Positions 49,455 to 57,535 of a stretch of DNA of 64,000 nucleotides are shown here, one piece after another. The position numbers were made by a program, and so were the translations under genes. This DNA is from Desulfoplanes formicivorans. GTDB lineage: Bacteria > Desulfobacterota > Desulfovibrionia > Desulfovibrionales > Desulfomicrobiaceae. Position 1 is the first letter of the stretch. Each line of letters starts with the position of its first letter. The notes under the pieces were generated by a model that worked only from the letters and a program-made list of their open reading frames with translations, searched no databases and was not told where the DNA came from. The stretch is taken from assembly GCF_001748225.1 (NCBI RefSeq), contig NZ_BDFE01000015.1:124001-188000 (forward strand), in the 5' to 3' direction.

Positions 49455-49699
49455 TTTTTTTTGGGTAAACCAATGTAGGGATACCCAATGCCCGCTCGAA
49501 TTAATGTAATGGACAATGTGCAGTATAATATGTGTATTTTATACAGTAAAACGTTGCATCATGCTCGAGCGGGCATATTCTTCCGCATTTTTTGAATGCG
49601 GAAGAATATGCGTGTGGGATGCGGAAGAATATTAGAAAAGATGTCGGCGACGCTGCCGAGGGGAAGGGGGGTATCCTAGTGGGTGGGTTTACCAAAAAA
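49455..49699. repeat. Imperfect inverted-repeat element, MITE-like
   Basis: Left end TTTTTTGGGTAAACC with GGGATACCC nearby (to 49486); right end, on the other strand, TTTTTTGGTAAACCC with GGATACC (49670-49697). Length about 245 bp. Inside are a second inverted pair ATGCCCGCTCGA (49488-49499) / TCGAGCGGGCAT (49565-49576) and a hairpin. No transposase. Confidence 0.5.
49574..49610. repeat. 16-bp perfect hairpin with extra direct copy
   Basis: CATATTCTTCCGCATT (49574-49589), loop TTTTG, AATGCGGAAGAATATG (49595-49610). A further ATGCGGAAGAATAT lies at 49619-49632. Function unknown: could be a protein site, origin-like iteron or RNA hairpin. Confidence 0.6.
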
Positions 49700-50033
49700 T
49701 TTTGGGAATCCAAGAATTATGGCGGGCAAGAGTAAAGCGAGGATAGCCTTGGCGAAAATCATCCTCTCGGGATTATCACAAAATTAGAAAATTTTTTTGC
49801 CATTTTTTTCAAAAAAATCTTAACGAGGGGGGTTGTGTCATACAAATACGTGATGCTATATGGGCAAACCACTAAAAGGTGATGTCTGGCAAAAAATTGT
49901 CATGTTATTTGAGGAGCACCTGAATCTTTAGAGATATTGCTCACCCATTTTCTTGGTTGATTATCAGGAACTGGCTTAACTGGGTCTCCACTAAACTGTT
50001 GCAGGATCAACCTTATTATACAAGAGGGAAGTA

Positions 50034-50864
50034 ATGCCTCGATTATCACCTAAATTGGAAACTTTAAGAGCGCTTTTTGCTCGCTCCGGCAACCAGTGCG
50101 CGTTTCCAGGCTGTACTCACCCTCTGGTAAATGGTGACAACCTTTTTATCGCACAGGTTTGTCATATCGAAGCGGCGAGCAGCGGCGGAGAGCGATTCAA
50201 CCCTGACAGTGACGATGAGTACCGTCGAAGCTATGAGAACCTGATTCTGCTGTGTTACCCCCATCATATCGAAACAGATGACGTTGACCGATATCCGGTG
50301 GAAAAACTCAAAGAAATGAAGCTGAATCATGAGCAACTATTTGAGAAGTCCAACTTTAAAATCGATGAAGCCGTCCTTTATAAGCTCAAAGATCAAATGG
50401 ACGAGTATTGGGAAAAAATCGAGCGCACCAACAAGCTGGAACATGTTTTCCAAGATTCTGGTTTGGCTATGGAGGTCAACGGCAAGGCTAGTTTTTTTGA
50501 AGTAATGCAAAGCGCGCATGATGCGATTGCGGGCATCGAGCATTTGCTTGAGTCATTCCATAAAAGCGACGAAAGTTTGCTTGAGGATTTGCGGGCTATA
50601 CTCGAAAAGTGCGGTTTGGATGCCACTGTAATTGACGCGATTCCCTACTACGAAAACCCTTTTTTCAATCGGAACTGGGAATATCACAACCTAGGATCAG
50701 CAAATTGGCTGCAGCGCATAAGCATTGATCTAGTGCATCTCGAAGTGAAGTACCTAGAGGAGTACTTGATCACCAATAGCGATGACCTTAAAGCCAAGAA
50801 GAGGCTGGAGGAGCTGATGCCCGTTCTAGAGGAGTATGCAAGCAATGCGATGCATGTCGACTGA
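50034..50864 (+). CDS. HNH endonuclease-family protein
   Basis: 276 aa. N-terminal HNH domain: C22 and C27 (CAFPGC), H44 in CHIEAASSGG, N69 in ENLILLCYPHH, giving the zinc and catalytic residues. The remaining ~190 residues are mostly helical and acidic with no family recognised; they may sense or bind a partner. AGGGA is five bases before ATG. AT-richer than the core genes. Followed 95 bp later by a membrane-protein gene, which may be its partner. Confidence 0.85.
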   Translation: MPRLSPKLETLRALFARSGNQCAFPGCTHPLVNGDNLFIAQVCHIEAASSGGERFNPDSDDEYRRSYENLILLCYPHHIETDDVDRYPVEKLKEMKLNHEQLFEKSNFKIDEAVLYKLKDQMDEYWEKIERTNKLEHVFQDSGLAMEVNGKASFFEVMQSAHDAIAGIEHLLESFHKSDESLLEDLRAILEKCGLDATVIDAIPYYENPFFNRNWEYHNLGSANWLQRISIDLVHLEVKYLEEYLITNSDDLKAKKRLEELMPVLEEYASNAMHVD

Positions 50865-50959
50865 TCTGTATAACAAGTTGCTGCACGCGGATAAATTACT
50901 CGCTGTGCTCCTAATTTACCGGTGAGCAAAGCATTAGACAAATTTTAAGGGATACTAAT

Positions 50960-51289
50960 ATGGATGATACATTTAGAAAAAAAGCTAAAGATACATTACA
51001 CAATGAAGACAAACTTAAGTATTTCGCAGAACTTAATAGACTATCAATTGATGCTGCACGGGCACTGCTGGAAAGATTGTTAAGAGAGCCAGATATTTCA
51101 GAACAAGCCAAGGAATATATTTTTTCCAAGGAACGTAGTGATGATTTCAAAGGTTATCAAGCAGGTGAAGAAATAGGTTACAAGAAAGGCCATGAAGCTG
51201 GCTTCGCAAAAGGGGCAGCACTTGGTGCCTTAAGTGTTATAGGTACTCTCACTGTTGCTGGGTTAGCATTTCTTTTAAATAAAGATTGA
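50960..51289 (+). CDS. Small glycine-zipper membrane protein
   Basis: 109 aa. Residues 1-60 are charged and helical. Glycines at 65, 69, 73, 77, 81, 85 and 89 are spaced exactly four apart (GYQAGEEIGYKKGHEAGFAKG), leading into one membrane helix (about 86-106) with further glycines at 95 and 101. Glycine zippers of this kind pack helices in membranes. AGGGAT precedes ATG. No known family recognised. Position suggests a module with the HNH gene. Confidence 0.7.
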   Translation: MDDTFRKKAKDTLHNEDKLKYFAELNRLSIDAARALLERLLREPDISEQAKEYIFSKERSDDFKGYQAGEEIGYKKGHEAGFAKGAALGALSVIGTLTVAGLAFLLNKD

Positions 51290-51374
51290 GCCTCTCAAAA
51301 AAAACTATGATTGCAGTTATAAATGCCTAACAATAAAATTGTGTCGGACCGCCTTCCGCAATTCCTTTGCCAAT

Positions 51375-51416
51375 AAAAATGGCAGGCATTCAAACAAGAA
51401 TGCCTGCCATTTTTTT
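51375..51416. terminator. Strong bidirectional terminator-like hairpin
   Basis: AAAAATGGCAGGCATT (51375-51390) pairs with AATGCCTGCCATTTTT (51399-51414). T-run follows. It ends the HNH/membrane pair and directly abuts the CRISPR array. Confidence 0.85.
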
Positions 51417-51597
51417 GTCTCAATCCCCTCAAGTCGGGGCAATGTTTCAGACTGGTGTGGCCAGCTTGTAAACAACAGCTCGTTCGGTGAGTCTCAATCC
51501 CCTCAAGTCGGGGCAATGTTTCAGACAAAGAAAGAACTCCCGAACGGCAAAGTCATTTCGGGTCTCAATCCCCTCAAGTCGGGGCAATGTTTCAGAC
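51417..51597. CRISPR. Three-repeat CRISPR array without cas genes
   Basis: A 36-bp repeat occurs three times without change at 51417-51452, 51491-51526 and 51562-51597. It begins GTCTCAATCCCC and ends GTTTCAGAC, with a CCCC...GGGG core. Spacers are 38 and 35 bp and unrelated to each other. No cas gene in the window. Located in the island, so acquired by transfer. Direction and type are not settled. Confidence 0.88.
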
Positions 51598-52242
51598 TCT
51601 TACTCCCAAAACCCACGTCTTGCAAGGGTTGAAAACCGTTTTACCATCCACCTCCCCCTTTTTTGGGGTCCGGTAAATTTTTGCAAATGAAAATTTCGAA
51701 TTTTTCATGTTTAACCTACTGTAATAATGACCGATTGGCTCTACCATCCACCCCATCTGATGTAGGGTAAACAAATCAACAAGTTGGCCCATTGCGCCCT
51801 GAAATACCAATCATGGATGGTAGATGAAACAACATGAAACAATTGGTCCCTGGGTAAAAAAGATGCCGTTCCTTCGAGGAGTTGGAAACCCTTTTTGTTC
51901 TTCTTTGGAAAACCCTGTCAGCAACACCTCCAGAAATGATCCTGCTCCAGACTTGAGGAGTTGAAGTTAATCCACTATCCTGACAATCAGCCAAACGGGC
52001 TAGAAATTCCTGCCTTAAAAATTTCAACCGGCATTTTGGCAATAAGAGCGTAAGGATAGCCGCATATTTCCTTTCCAAAAAATCTAGCCTATTTCTAGCC
52101 TTCTCGCCGAGCACCATGCCAATCTATTGATTTTATTCACCGCATGCACGCCCATCACAGCCAGTGAAATGCGCCAGGAATCGGGAATATTTTCCGTTTT
52201 TTCAATTAGTTATAACAATCAAAACAGGCTATAATCGTCTGG

Positions 52243-52386
52243 ATGAATTTCAGAAGAGGCGACAACTTCCCTGACACAGGGGGCTTTGCCGTTCGCCGGG
52301 AAGATATGAGAAAACTGCTTATTGCAACTAGAGGGAAGGTATTCACAGCTAAAACACTGGATAGGCTTGTTAGTGTACGCGGCTAA
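52243..52386 (+). CDS. Possible short protein (47 aa)
   Basis: Codons from ATG 52243 give a basic peptide (MNFRRGDNFPDTGGFAVRRED, then MRKLLIATRGKVFTAKTLDRL). It is untracked by any family I know and has no clear ribosome site. May be a remnant. Confidence 0.25.
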   Translation: MNFRRGDNFPDTGGFAVRREDMRKLLIATRGKVFTAKTLDRLVSVRG

Positions 52387-52487
52387 AAAATTTTAAAGTT
52401 AAATAATGTTAAATAGTTATAAAAACAGTGATAAATACATACTCTGAATTTTTTACTCCGCTACGCCCCGCAAAAAATAATGAATCG

Positions 52488-52507
52488 TGTACCAACTATG
52501 TACCAAC
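52488..52507. repeat. Candidate integrase arm site, right
   Basis: TGTACCAACTATGTACCAAC, 19 of 20 identical to 46520-46539 and 139 bases inside attR. Probably a binding site for the integrase or excisionase. Confidence 0.55.
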
Positions 52508-52646
52508 CCTGGAATCGCTATTTGCCAACATATTGATATTATACACATTATGCACATACATTTTTTTTGACAAACGGCGACGACGGCTCTCAAAAAAGCT
52601 ATTTATTTTAATAGATTATAGACAAAAAGGGTTTAAAATTAAATAA

Positions 52647-52771
52647 GAATGGCATTCAAGAGGTCGTCAGTTCGATCCTGATCAGCTCCACCATTAAACG
52701 CTTATAATGATTCACCAAATCCCTTGAATGCCGCTAAAAGGCCGACTGAAAAGTCGGCCTTTTTTGCGTTT
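52647..52771. repeat. attR: second copy of the 125-bp direct repeat
   Basis: Perfect copy of 46394-46518, right end of the island. It carries only the 3' half of the tRNA, so no second tRNA gene is made, plus a working-looking terminator. Confidence 0.95.
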
Positions 52772-53000
52772 TCTAGCTTATTTCTAGCCTTGGTTGATTC
52801 CCTCTCTGTTCATACTGCACGTCAAGTCGTTGCAGCCAATCCAGATTTCGCCTTTTTCTGGTTCATGTGTGTGACTCACAACTCCCTGATATAGTGCAGG
52901 GGGCCTGCGTTGAAAACAGCTTGTTCCCGGATAAATCACGCAAAAACGCCCCGTTAAAGGGGCGTTTTGGGTTGGAGACGAATAAATGAACAGGCCGTGA
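52772..53000. other. Intergenic region right of attR
   Basis: 229 bp. Begins with TCTAGCTTATTTCTAGCCTT, a near copy of 52083-52102, and ends with the autotransporter's terminator. The part from about 52904 is duplicated at 56880. Confidence 0.5.
52943..52968 (-). terminator. Terminator after the autotransporter gene
   Basis: AAAACGCCCC and GGGGCGTTTT form a 10-bp stem with loop GTTAAA. The same hairpin occurs at 56913-56944. Confidence 0.85.
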
Positions 53001-56000
53001 TCAGAACATGAAGCTGGCCCGGATCAGGCCGGTGTGGGCGGTTGTATCGTCGTTATATTCTCCGGCATAGGTCATTTCCAGGGAGAAATCATCCTGGGTA
53101 AAGGCGACTGTAGCGGAAAGAGTAGCTGTCAGGTCGTCCTGCTCGGAGGTGACTGTAACGGGCGCGCTACCGGGAAGGGACAGGTCAACATCCATGTCAT
53201 CATCGGTAAGCAGATAGCGGACTCCTGCGGCCACGGACGGGGTCACCTCGACCCGACCCACCTGGGTGCTGGTCAGCCAGCGAAGGGAGGCCACCGAATA
53301 GATCTGGTGCTCGTCCAGAGAGGAGTAATGCACGTTCCAGGCATCATTGTCGGCATCCGTTGTGTAGCTCTCCCTGGAGAGCCAGAGATAATTGAATCCC
53401 ACCTCGGGCAGGATACGGTGTTCTCCCAACTCAAACACACGGCCGCCCATCACCTGGGCATTGATCCCCCAGGTGTTGTAGTCGGCGTCTTCGTCCATTT
53501 CCAAATTGGTTCCGGTCAGCCCCTCGTAGTCGTGCATGGCGTAAAATCCGGTCACCCGGCCGCGCAACGTCCACTCATCCATGGCTCCCATGGCGTGCAC
53601 GCCTGCGCTCAAGAGATTCTGATCCTCGGAATTATTCGAGTAGCCTGTCCCCGTGAAATCCAGATCGGTATAAGCGGAACCAAAATGGAAACCAAGCAGT
53701 CGATTGTCGTATTTGAGCTCATAACCGGCCATAAAACCAATGGTATTAGCGTCATACCCCACAGGAGAAGCATCCCGGTCCATATTGGTGTAATAGGGGG
53801 TCATGTAGACGATTCGGGTGGCCCCGGGAGAATACGCCGAAGCGTCGCTCATCACCATGCCGGAATCGGCATAGAGACGGGAGGCAGACTTGTCCGATTG
53901 TGCCAGTCCGGGCTGAAAAAAATGATTGGCCATGTTCTGCCCCACCAGATTTCCGGCAAGGGAGATGGTGCTGGAGAGCTGATTGATCCCGGTCAGAGAA
54001 GGGGACGCCTTGGGCTGATAGGAGAGGGAAACCGTATCGTCCGAACTGTCTTCCGTCCCCCGAGTATGGTACGCCGCAACAACAGCGGGATTCTTGGCCG
54101 TGGTCCCGCTGAAAGATCCATTCACCTTTCCCGTGCCATTGGTCTCGAAAATGGTGTACTCGGTATCCCACTGAAAGTCGTTGCCCACGGCGGTCAGGGA
54201 GAGCAGGGCGTTGTTCAGGTCAAGGGTGGATCCGTAACCGACATAGATGGAGCCGGTGTCTGGATCGCCATCCAGATTCATGTTGTAGGTATCCTTCAGG
54301 GTAACGGTAGGGCTTGAATTGTCTGCCAGATAAACCTCATAGGCCTTATCCCCGAAGGCCCTGATGACGCCCGTGTTGGTCAGGGTGTTCTCGCCTTTTA
54401 AGAAGCAGATGCCAAAGGCATAGCTACTTCCCGTTCCCCCCCCTGTGGCGCTTACGGTGATGTCTCCCGTATTGTACACTTCGCCTTTGGTTACGATGCC
54501 ATAGGCAAATACATCAGCAACGGCAGAGCCACTGTCACTCGTTGCCGTACCCCCTGTGGCCCTCACGGTGATGGCCCCTGTATTGTGCACGTCACCACTA
54601 TAGTAATAAGCATCCATATAGATACCATACGCTCCGGCAGAGGCATCGGCAGAGCCACTGTCACTCGTTGCCGTACCCCCTGTGGCCCTCACGGTGATGG
54701 CCCCCGTGTTGTACACGTCGCCACTATATGTCTTAATAATGCCATAAGCATCGGCATCGGCATCGGCAGAGCCACTGTCACTCGTTGCCGTACCCCCTGT
54801 GGCCCTCACGGTGATGGCCCCTGTGTTGCGCACATCGTATTTGTTAGAGATACCATAAACTTCGGCAGAGGCATCGGCATTGGCAGAGCCACTGGTAATC
54901 GTTACCGTACCCCCTGTGGCCCTCACGGTGAGGGCCCCTGCGTTGTCCACGTTGCCATCGCCTTCATTGAAGATGCCATAGGCTTTGGTAAAAGTATAAA
55001 AACTACCCGAACCATCAAGGGTCGCATTCGCCCCCGTGGCGGTCACGGTAAGATCACCCGTGTTGTAGTACACGTAGTCACCGCCTTCAGTGGAGATGCC
55101 ATAGGCATAGGCATAGGCATCGGCAGAGCCACTGTTACTCGTTGCCGTACCACCCATGGCGGTCACGGTAAGATCTCCATTGTTATACACATCGCCACTA
55201 CCATACATATTAAGGGAAATGCCATAGGCTTCGGCAAAGGCATTGACAGAGCCACTGGTACTCGTTGCCGTACCACCCATGGCCGTCAGGGTGATGGCCC
55301 CCGTGTTATGCACGTCGCCTTTGCTACCAATGCCCCAGGCTGTGGCTTGGGCAGAAGCAGTTTTTGTGCTACTTTCCGCCGTACCCCCTGTGGCCCTCAC
55401 GGTGATGGCCCCTGTGTTGTCCACGTCGCCACCGCTATCAATGCCATAGGCACGGACCTGGACATCGACGTCACTGTTACTCGTTGCCGTACCACCTGTG
55501 ACGATCGTGGTAATGGCCCCTGTATTATCCACGTCGCCACCGCTATCAATACCATAGGCTTCGGCATAGGCATAGGCATAGGCATCGGCAGAGCCACTGT
55601 TACTCGTTGCCGTACCACCCATGGCCGTCAGGGTGATGGGTCCCGTGTTATACACGTCGCCATCGCCTTTATTGAAGATGCCATAGGCTTCGGCAAAGGC
55701 ATCAGCCTGTTTAGTATAATAACCTGTTGCCGTCCCACCTGTGGCAGTCACAAAAATATCTCCAGTATTATATACATAGCTATCTGTATAGAGATATATT
55801 CCTTTGGACATAGCATCGGCAAAGGCACTATAAAAATCAGTAGATGAATCGTCAATAGTCGCATTGCCGCCTATAGCTTTCAAGGTAATATTTCCAGTGT
55901 TATAGATATCATAGCTATTGCTTGTATTATTATCGATATAAACACCATTAGACTCGGCATTAGCAAAAGCATTACTACCACAAGAACTCATATCACCACC

Positions 56001-56282
56001 AGTTGCAGTGAGATCAAAGTTACCACTGTTTTTGATGCTGGCAGCATTTGAATAAATACCTGTGATGCCACTGCCAGTGATGCTTTTGGTGTAACTACCC
56101 GTGTTTACAGAATTATCCCCCTTAGAAACATCAATGATCTCTTCCGCCCAAGCCTCCCGGGCAGGGGCTGCCCCCAAAAATAAAAGGCCTGCGGTCAGGG
56201 CGACCAACATCGTCCAACATGTCCAGAGAGTCCTGCGTCGGATCATGCTGACATGTATGTCAGAACATAACAAGGTACTCAT
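53001..56282 (-). CDS. Repeat-rich autotransporter (type V secretion)
   Basis: 1,093 aa. Signal peptide with an extended N-terminal part (MIRRRTLWTCWTMLVALTAGLLFLG; cut near AWA-EE), passenger of about 14 repeat units of 40-45 aa (NTGAITVRATGGTATSDSGSADADADAYGI type), and a C-terminal beta-barrel of about 280 aa ending in Phe (ASFMF). The repeats suggest a beta-helix. ATG 56282 is chosen for GGAG nine bases upstream. An intact luxR-type regulator lies further upstream on this strand and a truncated copy of this barrel lies between. Confidence 0.9.
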   Translation of the reverse strand: MSTLLCSDIHVSMIRRRTLWTCWTMLVALTAGLLFLGAAPAREAWAEEIIDVSKGDNSVNTGSYTKSITGSGITGIYSNAASIKNSGNFDLTATGGDMSSCGSNAFANAESNGVYIDNNTSNSYDIYNTGNITLKAIGGNATIDDSSTDFYSAFADAMSKGIYLYTDSYVYNTGDIFVTATGGTATGYYTKQADAFAEAYGIFNKGDGDVYNTGPITLTAMGGTATSNSGSADAYAYAYAEAYGIDSGGDVDNTGAITTIVTGGTATSNSDVDVQVRAYGIDSGGDVDNTGAITVRATGGTAESSTKTASAQATAWGIGSKGDVHNTGAITLTAMGGTATSTSGSVNAFAEAYGISLNMYGSGDVYNNGDLTVTAMGGTATSNSGSADAYAYAYGISTEGGDYVYYNTGDLTVTATGANATLDGSGSFYTFTKAYGIFNEGDGNVDNAGALTVRATGGTVTITSGSANADASAEVYGISNKYDVRNTGAITVRATGGTATSDSGSADADADAYGIIKTYSGDVYNTGAITVRATGGTATSDSGSADASAGAYGIYMDAYYYSGDVHNTGAITVRATGGTATSDSGSAVADVFAYGIVTKGEVYNTGDITVSATGGGTGSSYAFGICFLKGENTLTNTGVIRAFGDKAYEVYLADNSSPTVTLKDTYNMNLDGDPDTGSIYVGYGSTLDLNNALLSLTAVGNDFQWDTEYTIFETNGTGKVNGSFSGTTAKNPAVVAAYHTRGTEDSSDDTVSLSYQPKASPSLTGINQLSSTISLAGNLVGQNMANHFFQPGLAQSDKSASRLYADSGMVMSDASAYSPGATRIVYMTPYYTNMDRDASPVGYDANTIGFMAGYELKYDNRLLGFHFGSAYTDLDFTGTGYSNNSEDQNLLSAGVHAMGAMDEWTLRGRVTGFYAMHDYEGLTGTNLEMDEDADYNTWGINAQVMGGRVFELGEHRILPEVGFNYLWLSRESYTTDADNDAWNVHYSSLDEHQIYSVASLRWLTSTQVGRVEVTPSVAAGVRYLLTDDDMDVDLSLPGSAPVTVTSEQDDLTATLSATVAFTQDDFSLEMTYAGEYNDDTTAHTGLIRASFMF
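54410..56030 (-). repeat. Tandem repeats in the autotransporter passenger
   Basis: About 14 units, period roughly 120-135 bp, each coding NTGxITxxAxGGTAT and ending AYGI. Units in the 54,480-54,900 stretch are almost identical in DNA sequence (for example GTACCCCCTGTGGCC recurs), pointing to recent expansion by unequal recombination. Confidence 0.85.
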
Positions 56283-56402
56283 AGCGTATACTCCGTTGGA
56301 TTGAAAATATAGAACAGGCCACATTCTGCTTACAAAAGAAAAACTTGCATATCAGACAACCCGATATTCAGTTTTCTTTATGCGGTTATATGAATTGGCC
56401 GC

Positions 56403-56423
56403 AATATCACCCAGGGTGATATT
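56403..56423. promoter_or_regulatory. 21-bp palindrome upstream of the autotransporter
   Basis: AATATCACCC-A-GGGTGATATT, ten perfect pairs around one base, 121 bases before the autotransporter start. Likely a dimeric regulator site; the nearby LuxR-type protein is one candidate. Confidence 0.55.
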
Positions 56424-56539
56424 CAACAAACAAATCACATTATTTCATAATCTTATAACAAATAAAAAATTTATCCGCTTGCAATCAAGGCCACAACAAA
56501 AACAAGGAGGGCCCCGGAGACAGGACACAAGCGGTCCGG

Positions 56540-56870
56540 TGCAAGGGACTTCCCTTGTTGTCGGCAAGATATGGCATCAGCTGCTTTTGCTAACGCCGAA
56601 CGGGTTGTGCAGGGGGCAAAGGAGTGTTTTACGCCATGCGAGGTCAGACCGGTAGCAACTACCTTTTTTCAGATCATGTCTCTGTCATGGCCTGTTGAAA
56701 GGGATTTTCAAAATAATATCAGAACACGATGCTGTTGCGGGCGGTCTCAAACAAGAAGGGGCAGAATACACCGAAAGCCGTGGCCGTATATTTCGTGGGC
56801 CTTGAGACTTTTCAACTGCGATGAGAAACCGGCAATCCTCACAAAAGACATGTACAGCTTGCGGAGAAAA
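56540..56870 (-). pseudogene. Decayed 3' part of a MalT/LuxR-type regulator gene
   Basis: Aligns by eye with 57536-57895, the 3' end of the intact regulator: both share ACTTCCCTTGTTGTCGGCAAG, the AGACCGGTxGCA stretch, and GGGCCTTGAGACTTTTCA-type segments, with many indels and substitutions. No open frame survives. It lies just upstream of the intact autotransporter, as the full gene lies upstream of the truncated one. Confidence 0.75.
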
Positions 56871-56912
56871 AAGAAACCTGCGTTGAAAACAGCTTGTTGC
56901 CGGATAAATCAA

Positions 56913-56944
56913 CCAAAAACGCCCCGTTAAAGGGGCGTTTTTGG
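56913..56944 (-). terminator. Terminator copy after the truncated autotransporter
   Basis: CCAAAAACGCCCC pairs with GGGGCGTTTTTGG, 13 pairs, the duplicate of the hairpin at 52943. Confidence 0.85.
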
Positions 56945-56974
56945 TTGGAGACGGATAAATGAACGTGTCCGTGA

Positions 56975-57412
56975 TCAGAACATGAAGCTGGCCCGGATCA
57001 GACCGGTGTGGGCGGTTGTATCGTCGTTGTATTCTCCGGCATAGGTCATTTCCAGGGAGAAATCATCCTGGGTAAAGGCGACTGTAGCGGAAAGAGTAGC
57101 TGTCAGGTCGTCCTGCTCGGAGGTGACTGTAACGGGCGCTGCTCCGGGAACAGACAGGTCAACATCCATGTCATCGTCGGTAAGCAGATAACGGACTCCC
57201 GCGGCCACGGACGGAGTCACCTCGACCCGACCCACCTGGGTGCTGGTCAGCCAGCCAAGGGTGGCCACCCAATAGACCTGGTGCTCGTCAAGAGACGAGG
57301 CGTGCATGTCCCAGGCATCATTGTCGGCATCCGTTGTGTAGCTCTCCCTGGAGAGCCAGAGATAATTGCATCCCACCTGGGGCAGGATGCGGTGCTCTCC
57401 CAACGCAAACAC
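56975..57412 (-). pseudogene. Truncated autotransporter barrel (C-terminal fragment)
   Basis: 145-codon frame almost identical to the last 145 residues of the intact autotransporter (for example VGRVEVTPSVAAGVRYLLTDDD). Homology stops abruptly near 57420; no signal peptide, passenger or barrel front remains. A few substitutions (FELGEH to FALGEH, SLPGSAPV to SVPGAAPV). Not expected to insert in a membrane by itself. Confidence 0.85.
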
Positions 57413-57535
57413 ATGGCCGCGCTCTCACCAGGAGAGAGAACGAATAACACACCCTGTTATTTCATGCAGATACATACTATCAGCAGGTATCATCGCCCCT
57501 GAACCAGGGCCATGACAAGGGCACAGAACAGACAA

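Larger units (their letters stand above)
49319..50033. other. AT-rich non-coding stretch with inverted repeats
   Basis: 715 bp without a credible gene. Holds the inverted-repeat element at 49455-49699 and the HNH gene's promoter, which was not identified securely. Confidence 0.5.
51598..52646. other. Non-coding stretch between CRISPR array and attR
   Basis: 1,049 bp with no secure gene. TACCATCC occurs three times (51641 and 51744 direct, about 51812 inverted). A 113-codon frame at 51776-52117 (minus) and a 72-codon frame at 52428-52646 (plus) show no family features. Contains TCTAGCCTATTTCTAGCCTT at 52083, related to a site beyond attR. Confidence 0.45.

Noticed and set aside
50034-51597. 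A complete CRISPR-Cas system in the island
   Set aside because: No cas1, cas2 or effector motifs are seen; the HNH protein lacks RuvC and bridge-helix features of Cas9.
51487-51690. Short frames across the CRISPR repeats
   Set aside because: They only translate the repeat (LKSGQCF recurs); the DNA periodicity shows an array, not a protein.
54585-55847. Long open frame (420 codons) on the plus strand
   Set aside because: It is antisense to the autotransporter repeats; the openness is a side effect of the repeated codons, and the sequence has no family features.
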